From Apostichopus japonicus (taxonomy: Eukaryota > Echinodermata > Holothuroidea > Aspidochirotida > Stichopodidae): DNA of 64,000 bases. Of the stretch, positions 58,259 through 64,000 are shown piece by piece. The notes beneath the pieces are model-generated. The model was not told where the DNA came from and did no database searches. It worked only from the letters and a program-made list of their open reading frames with translations. The position numbers and the translations under genes are program-made. Each line of letters starts with the position of its first letter. Within the stretch, counting starts at the first letter, position 1. The stretch spans positions 8,653,013 through 8,717,012 of the forward strand of contig NC_092577.1 of assembly GCF_037975245.1 (NCBI RefSeq), given 5' to 3'.

Positions 58259-58436
58259 AATATGTGCCAGGGTAACAGCTGCAACATGTTGAGGATGTGC
58301 AGTTTTAGCATTCAGTTATAAACCAATAGAACACATCTCATGATTAGTGATTTGGTAAACAAGCTATCCAAGAACTTAACATATTTTATGGCATGTTAGA
58401 TTTGGGATGATCACTGTATTCGTACACTGTTAAAAA

Positions 58437-59100
58437 TATCGGTAATTTTACAGGCATATTTTTACAGAAATGTTGTGTTTTCTCTATTTGACATAAATTG
58501 TCTGTTACTTGATGATATAACTGTAATTTGAAGAACGTAAACTGTAATATTACATATAAAAAATGTTTATATTCGGAAACATTAGTTTTTGTTTTTCTAC
58601 CTTTATATCCTGCTTTTATAAGATTTTTTTACAGAAAAGGACTGTAAAACAACAGTTATGTAAAATTGCATCATGTTAAAAAAAAATCGGTAATTTTACA
58701 GGCATATTTTTACAGAAATGTTGTGTTTTCTCTATTTGACATAAATTGTCTGTTACTTGATGATATAACTGTAATTTGAAGAACGTAAACTGTAATATTA
58801 CATATCAAAAATGTTTCAATTAGGAAACATTAGTTTTTGTTTTTCTACCTTTATATCCTGCTGTTATATGATTTTTTTTTTACAGAAAGGGACTGTAAAA
58901 CAATATAGTTATGTAAAATTACATGTCAATTTACATATTCTGTTGATATTAACAGAACACAAATGTATTTGTAATTCTTCAACATAATTTCCTGTTTTTA
59001 AATATTACGTTCTGTTATTTTACGACTTTTTCACAAAGTGTTTGTAAAATAACAATTCCGTAAAAAAATATGTTAAGTTATATTCCCATTTACAAAATGA
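58437..59100. repeat. tandemly doubled ~243-bp AT-rich repeat with TTTACAG motifs
   Basis: A block starting TGTTAAAAATATCGGTAATT near 58430 is repeated from about 58673 with few changes; both include TTTTTACAGAAATGTTGTGT and CTGTTACTTGATGATATAAC. A third, more diverged part continues to about 59070 with AACAGAACACAAATG and TGTAAAATAACAATT. The repeat starts precisely where homology of duplication unit C stops. It has the look of a non-autonomous element, but no target duplication was found. No coding frame. Confidence 0.75.
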
Positions 59101-59104
59101 TCGC

Positions 59105-59626
59105 AGTTTGACAGATAGTTTGTATTTTGACCAAAGGAAACTCTTTTATTTATTTTATAGACATTCTTTAACATATTAGTTGTGCTTTAGGCTTGTAAGA
59201 AATTGCGTACTGCGACTGCTTGCAACTGAGTCAAATTACAAATGTTTGCTACATCTGCACATCGACTCAGTCGAGTTGCGTCAGTGCCGAGCTGCTATAG
59301 TTGCTTCATGTGTTCCGGTGCGCCTTGGAGCACATAAAGGTTTGACCGTGCTGCACACATTTGCCGTCGTTCGCCGATAGTTGCACATTCTGGTTTGCAG
59401 TACAGCGCAGTACAACGCAGACATGTAGCACCATTGTCTGCGTTGTACCCCCGACTTGATTTTAGATGGTTGGTGTTCTTAAATTTTGCGCCTTAGGCCT
59501 ATAGCGCCTCTTTTTTTTTTTTTTTTAGAAATGCGCACCTCAGTATCACCTGCATTTCCTACGTTCTAATATTCTATCCTGTTTTCCCCGATTTTGTATT
59601 TTTTTCAAGCATGTATATGTCTCAAG
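59105..59626. other. non-genic stretch
   Basis: No domain or exon recognised; the frame at 59180-59380 is short and featureless. A poly-T run lies at 59511-59526. Confidence 0.45.
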
Positions 59627-59633
59627 TTTTAAT

Positions 59634-59904
59634 CAGGGGCGGATCCAGGGGGAGGCGCCCTCCCCCCCCCCCTATTGGCCGTCATGACCCCAAGAAATGA
59701 GCACAAAAATGAAAAATCCTGCAAAAGATAGGCTTGAAAATTGGTCACATTAAACATATAGCACCATTTGGCATCTCAGCCCTTCTGCAGAGGCAAAAAT
59801 TTCCCAAAGGGGAGGGGGCCACCCCATCCCCTTAGACTCCCCCCAGGACGGCGATCAGTCATGCTTTGCGCCCACCCTATTGACAATTTCTGGATATGCC
59901 CCTG
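59634..59904. mobile_element. 271-bp hAT-like MITE
   Basis: The left end CAGGGGCGGATCCAG and the inverted right end CAGGGGCATATCCAG agree at 13 of 15 positions, a common hAT-type terminus. Direct flanks TTTTAAT occur at 59627-59633 and 59905-59911. The interior has C-runs and TTTCCCAAAGGGGAGGGGG, similar in style to the repeats at 2.2 and 3.2 kb. No open frame; it depends on a transposase elsewhere. Confidence 0.88.
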
Positions 59905-59911
59905 TTTTAAT

Positions 59912-61000
59912 TAGGTACCTGCAACTGAGTACGAAAAGCGGAGGCATACTTTATTTGTAATCTCAGGCTATTCGTAAACTTTGCTCCGGGCCTCCCCGCT
60001 TTTACGCTTTCTCCCAGACTGGGTGACCACTGTTTTTACATTAGACTACTTATTTCACAATTTTTTGGCCAAGGCTCCCGACGTTTTTCCATTTTTCTCT
60101 CCAACTAGGGGCCACTCCTCTTCGGACGGGGGGAGGCGGGGTCTCCGGGGTGCCCATCGATGGCCGGAACCCCCGTCGCTGACGTCGCCCCTGATAATAA
60201 CTACGACTACGCCACTGATACCTTAAAAATATACCTTAAAATATCAGTGGGACTGTCCACCCGTAACGCAAAATGCTTCGCAGCTCCGAATAGCAGCGCA
60301 CTTTTTTAGGGGAAGTAATTTTTTGTCCCGCGGGCATTGAAGGAAGGGCCAAACGTGGCATCGAAAACTTTAATATCTAATTCCAGTTGCATGTCTGAGT
60401 TAACAAATGGCGTTCATTTGTTGGCGCGCGCGGGAAAAGGGTCGGGCATGAGAGCCAACCACAGCGAACTCTAAATAGAAGTTACCGTTGACTATTTGTT
60501 TATTTCATACAAGAGTACAAGACAAGCAATGTATGCAGAAGTTGACAGAGTTTGGCTCCTCAAAAAAATTATAAGTAAAATCTTAGAGTATTTTATGTGT
60601 CTTCTTTTTCATTTCACTTTAAAAGAAAACCCAGAAATTAGAAGAAAATAAAAAAGGAGAATAAATTACTTTACCAAAACTGTACAGTTTGATTAGTCGT
60701 TATTTAACTACCATGTGAAACGCAAACAAGTTTTTAGATTAGGCTGATTTTTTATTCAAATAAAGATAGGAAAAACTTTTTGTTTTCAGAATATTACAAA
60801 CAAATCCGCAGAGTGAAAGTTTAAAATTCGAGTCAAGGCAATGTATTTTTAGAATAATCTGGGACTGGTAAAACTCTTGCCGATAAAAATTAGGATTGTT
60901 GAGCCAAACATATATATTTAAATATTACATTAACCGATGTGCAGAATTTGATTGGCCCTAGCACTTATCCTTTATGGGGTAATAAAACGTAACGAATCCG
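59912..61000. other. non-genic stretch with GC-richer patches
   Basis: Short frames at 59981-60226 and 60952-61152 have no recognisable domain. GC-richer patches (around 60110-60190 and GTTGGCGCGCGCGGG at 60421) stand out against the AT-rich background and may belong to another dispersed repeat or to the upstream region of the zinc-finger gene. Confidence 0.4.
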
Positions 61001-61011
61001 GCGCGAACCGG

Positions 61012-61017
61012 TATAAA
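61012..61017 (+). promoter_or_regulatory. putative TATA box upstream of the zinc-finger gene
   Basis: TATAAA in the context CCGGTATAAATTGTGTGCCG, followed by a CpG-rich GCCGCGCGCTCGCCCCGCC stretch where transcription could start. It lies about 650 bp ahead of the first in-frame ATG of the zinc-finger gene. A CCTACAG acceptor at 61624-61630 just inside the open frame would allow a spliced 5' UTR. Inferred only. Confidence 0.35.
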
Positions 61018-61659
61018 TTGTGTGCCGCGCGCTCGCCCCGCCTGCAGTATACTGTAGTAATACTGTGCATGTATGTGTGGACGGTACTTGGGGGTCCTGG
61101 GAAAAAAAATTACGCGGCCGGAACAGTTGCAGTACAGTATCTTCATCGCTAGGTTCGGTTGCTGAAGCGGAACTGTTATCGGGCTGTTTTGAGACTACTA
61201 CTTCTAAAAATCTACTATCACCAGTAATTAAGGCGACGAATTATTTTCTGCATCTTTGGTAATTCGACTAAACAATTCCTGATGACCTTAAACCACTATT
61301 TTTTAAGTTTGTAGCCTATGTGTCATGTATGCCACATGTTGTCGCAGTCAGTACACTATTGTAATATAACAAGTTAGGCTAAGCCGACTCTAACCTAACC
61401 TACTGAGTGACTGAAGTGTGTGTAGGCTAGGTTACGCGTAATTTACCTGGGCCGGGCCTCTAGGCTCAAGTCTAGGCCGAAGCGAACGTTTAGCGTTAAG
61501 TAATTGCAGTTGCCTGCTCCTAACAGTAACAAGTAACAAGCTCATTGACTATCGTTAGGCCTACTATGAGTTACGTCCTCATGAATATGCCTAGCTGTAA
61601 TCTACAGTATGCATTAGCCTAGGCCTACAGTCACAAAGACACAGGAAACGTCAGGCCAT

Positions 61660-64000
61660 ATGAATATCCTGACACTACTTGCCTTTTCATGGGGAATAAT
61701 GTTTATTGGTTTATGTACTATATGCAAAACCTCAACTAATAGTGTCGCTAACTACATAGGCCACCTACGAAGCCACCGAAACTTGGCAAATGTTCAATTT
61801 CCATGTTGCTTCCAAAATTGCCAGTATACTTTTAGGACTTTCACTTCATTGAAAGTTCACATCACTCGAAAACATCATAGGTCTAGGGTGCCTAGGGGTA
61901 ACTTAAGTTATGGTGAATCTTCTAGAGCTTCTACTCTGGGCTTAAGCCAGTTTTGCACATTAAACCAATCGCTCAAGTGTGCACTGCCCTTTTGCCAAAA
62001 AGAATGCCCCAATTTGCAGTCATTCTTCTGGCATCTTAAAAAACATATCGATGATGGAAAAATTATAAACTGCCCATTTAGCCAGTGCAAAAGAAAATTT
62101 ACCAAAAAGACGACATTTGCTGTTCATTTGTCTCGTTACCATAGAAAGTGGGGTGTGAAAAGCATCAACAATGTTTACAAAACGCATTTAACAAATGGTG
62201 CCCCATCTTTGAGCAGTCCCATTGATGACCACTCTATGTCCCCTAGCCCCACCCATAGCCCATGTTTGGAAGAAGTTGACTGTCACATAGATCTAGATAA
62301 ATCAAATGATGAAGCTCCACAGGAAAACACTTCTAAAACTGACTTTTTGAAAAGTTTTGCATTATTCTTGCTTAAGCTGCAGGGACAAAAATTGGTTCCA
62401 GAGTCAACAATACAGACTATTGTGGAAGAGCTGCAAAGTATTCATGATATTTGCAAGGCCTCTCTTGAATTGAAACTTACAAGTAAATTGAAGGAGGCAC
62501 AAGTAAGTGAAGATTTCATAGAGCAATTGGTTGCTTATATAAATTCCGAAGATGAGTGGCTTGCCATTGATAGCGTGAAAGGTGAACTACGCACCAAACA
62601 TACAAGAAGAGTATTCTACAAGTCATTGAACTTTGTGTGCCCAGTATCTATTGCCCTTGGCAGCGGCATATCAGGTAAAATACATCATTGCCACTATGTT
62701 CCTCTTTTGGACACCATTAAGCTCCTCCTTGAAAATGAGTCAACGCCGTTAAAATCTGAGGCAAATTGTACAAATCCCTCTGCACTAAATGACATCACTG
62801 ATGGGCAAGTTTTCAGGGAAAACAAACTGTTTAAAAGTGATAGCAATGTAGTCCCTGTTATGTTGTTTCAAGATGCCTTCGAAGTAGTGAACCCTCTAGG
62901 CTCTGCGAAAAAAAAACACAAAATATTGGCCGTGTATTATTCACTTGGCAATATCCCTCCCGAGTATCGATCATCAATTGAGTCATTGCAGCTTGCACTT
63001 CTTTGCAAAGAAAGTGATCTAAAGCAGTTTGGTCAAGAAAAGGTATTCAAAAGACTCATAGAAGATTTAAAATCATTAGAGGAAAGTGGTATACAGTTGA
63101 AAGATGGTCGCAGATTTAAAGGGTCCCTGGCTTGTATCATGGGTGACAACTTAGGGTCACACACCATTGGTGGGTTTGTTGAGAGTTTCACTGCACAACA
63201 TTTTTGTAGGTTTTGCTTGCTGACAAGGCAGGAATTTCTCTCTGGTGCTCCTTATGCTAACGGTAAATGTAGAACTCCTGATGAGTATAATAGGTGTGTG
63301 GAACAACTCCGGCAATCTAATGAAAGTATTTATCAAGGGATCAAGTTTGACTCGCATTTCAATGCTCTCACATATTACCATGTGTGTTCTCCTGGACTAC
63401 CACCTTGCTTGGGGCATGATCTTTTCGAAGGTGTGGTAGATTACGACTTGGCGCTCTTCATAAATTACTGGGTGAAGGAAAAACAGTGGTTTACTTACCT
63501 AAACTTGAATAGGAAGTTGGAGCAGTTTAAGTTTATTGGTCCTGACATCAATAATAAACCTGCAAAAATCAACCAAAATGCTACCAGGCTTGGTGGACAA
63601 GCAGTGGAGAATTGGTGCTTGATGAAGTTGTTTCCAATTTTATTTGGTCAGGAGGTTTGTGACCCAAGTGACATTGTTTGGAAGCTGTTTTTACTGTTAC
63701 GAGAAATTGTTCAGTATGTCTGTGCTCCCCAGATCACGTTCAATGAAATAGGTTACCTCAGAGTATTGATAGAAGAGTATCTCGATGGGAGGAAAAGTGT
63801 CTTTCCTTGTGTAAATCTCAGGCCCAAACATCACTTTCTCAGTCACTATCCTGAATTGATAGTCAAGCTCGGACCATTGATAAGACTGTGGACTCTTCGT
63901 TTTGAAAGCAAGCACTCATATTTCAAAAGATGTAGCCGAAATTGCCATAATTTCCTCAACATAACACATACTCTGTCAGAGAGACACCAAATGCTGCAAG
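61660..64000 (+). CDS. C2H2 zinc-finger protein with large transposase-like domain, 3' end outside window
   Basis: The frame is open from 61618 to the window end (about 780 codons from the ATG at 61660; a second in-frame ATG at 61699). Four C2H2-type fingers come first: CTICKTSTNSVANYIGHLRSH, then CCFQNCQYTF..HITRKHH, CALPFCQKEC..HLKKH and CPFSQCKRKF..HLSRYH. After a Ser/Pro linker follows a large domain with LFQDAFEVVNPLGSAKKKHK, YYSLGNIPPEYRSS, GDNLGSHTIGGF, FCRFCLLTR and PCLGHDLFEGVVDYD. This domain is known to me as a highly repeated 'uncharacterised' family in animal genomes. Its spaced acidic residues (QDAFE, GDN, GHDLFEG) and layout resemble CACTA/EnSpm Tnp2-type transposases. That assignment is inference; it may be a transposon or a domesticated gene. 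Confidence 0.8.
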   Translation, partial: MNILTLLAFSWGIMFIGLCTICKTSTNSVANYIGHLRSHRNLANVQFPCCFQNCQYTFRTFTSLKVHITRKHHRSRVPRGNLSYGESSRASTLGLSQFCTLNQSLKCALPFCQKECPNLQSFFWHLKKHIDDGKIINCPFSQCKRKFTKKTTFAVHLSRYHRKWGVKSINNVYKTHLTNGAPSLSSPIDDHSMSPSPTHSPCLEEVDCHIDLDKSNDEAPQENTSKTDFLKSFALFLLKLQGQKLVPESTIQTIVEELQSIHDICKASLELKLTSKLKEAQVSEDFIEQLVAYINSEDEWLAIDSVKGELRTKHTRRVFYKSLNFVCPVSIALGSGISGKIHHCHYVPLLDTIKLLLENESTPLKSEANCTNPSALNDITDGQVFRENKLFKSDSNVVPVMLFQDAFEVVNPLGSAKKKHKILAVYYSLGNIPPEYRSSIESLQLALLCKESDLKQFGQEKVFKRLIEDLKSLEESGIQLKDGRRFKGSLACIMGDNLGSHTIGGFVESFTAQHFCRFCLLTRQEFLSGAPYANGKCRTPDEYNRCVEQLRQSNESIYQGIKFDSHFNALTYYHVCSPGLPPCLGHDLFEGVVDYDLALFINYWVKEKQWFTYLNLNRKLEQFKFIGPDINNKPAKINQNATRLGGQAVENWCLMKLFPILFGQEVCDPSDIVWKLFLLLREIVQYVCAPQITFNEIGYLRVLIEEYLDGRKSVFPCVNLRPKHHFLSHYPELIVKLGPLIRLWTLRFESKHSYFKRCSRNCHNFLNITHTLSERHQMLQ

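Larger units (their letters stand above)
49385..58436. repeat. segmental duplication unit C, gene lost and invaded by elements
   Basis: Third tandem copy. Homology with A and B runs from the poly-T/ACAG start (49386) to about 50210, then jumps across the place where Kazal exon 2 should be. It resumes at TTCATAGGTTCGAAACCGGT (50213), jumps again to TTTTAGATCATTAATAG (50411), and resumes at TTACATGGTCCCGTGGACCG (51091) to about 51650 and at 54650-55418. It ends at 58264-58436 after the LINE. Between 51655 and 54640 lies DNA not found in A or B. The right edge breaks at GTATTCGTAC, where another repeat starts. Confidence 0.88.

Overview
This is a eukaryotic, AT-rich, intron- and transposon-rich window from an animal genome. 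The gene set suggests a marine deuterostome, most likely an echinoderm and possibly a sea cucumber. The grounds are an NLR-type NACHT receptor of a style I associate with holothurians, a KMT5A-like SET gene carrying the invertebrate 'VND' variant, and a CREBL2 orthologue; no lineage marker proves it. There are no operons, bacterial features, CRISPR arrays or recognisable tRNA/rRNA genes.

Layout. 1-6.6 kb: non-genic DNA with interspersed repeats, an exact 8 x 31-bp tandem array and a 1.2-kb minisatellite built from GTAAGTG-like 12-mers. 6.7-14 kb (minus strand): a NACHT/LRR-like receptor gene (NACHT exon 10087-11618, next exon 9294-9497) with candidate small exons further downstream. Its introns hold a hAT-like element, a LINE tail and a 54-bp tandem repeat. 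14.8-17.1 kb: inverted copies of an interspersed repeat and a long (AT)n tract. 17.7-20.9 kb (plus strand): complete CREBL2 (three coding exons, 124 aa), followed by a 153-bp duplication and a hairpin-rich 43-bp minisatellite. 24.7-26.6 kb: two copies of a 0.6-kb inverted-terminal-repeat element. 27.25-32.05 kb (plus strand): a four-exon KMT5A-like SET gene with two opposite frame breaks inside exon 2 and a hAT-like MITE in an intron. 33.4-34.9 kb: a decayed LINE reverse transcriptase.

35.8-58.4 kb is a tandem segmental duplication in three units (A about 35780-43340, B about 43345-49380, C about 49385-58436). Units A and B each carry a two-exon minus-strand gene for a secreted protein: signal peptide, one Kazal-like domain and an acidic, Thr-rich coding minisatellite. 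A has eight 31-residue repeats and B has two. Unit C has lost the gene by deletion. It has gained a Penelope-like GIY-YIG fragment, about 3 kb of unrelated DNA and a young LINE whose insertion site can be read against the empty sites in A and B.

58.4-61.6 kb: small transposable elements, a putative TATA promoter and CpG-richer DNA. 61.66 kb to the end (plus strand): a long open frame with four C2H2 zinc fingers and a large domain resembling a repetitive, transposase-like family; it runs off the window.

The genes do not form an obvious pathway. NACHT receptors and Kazal inhibitors are both commonly linked to innate defence, but any link between these two is only inference.
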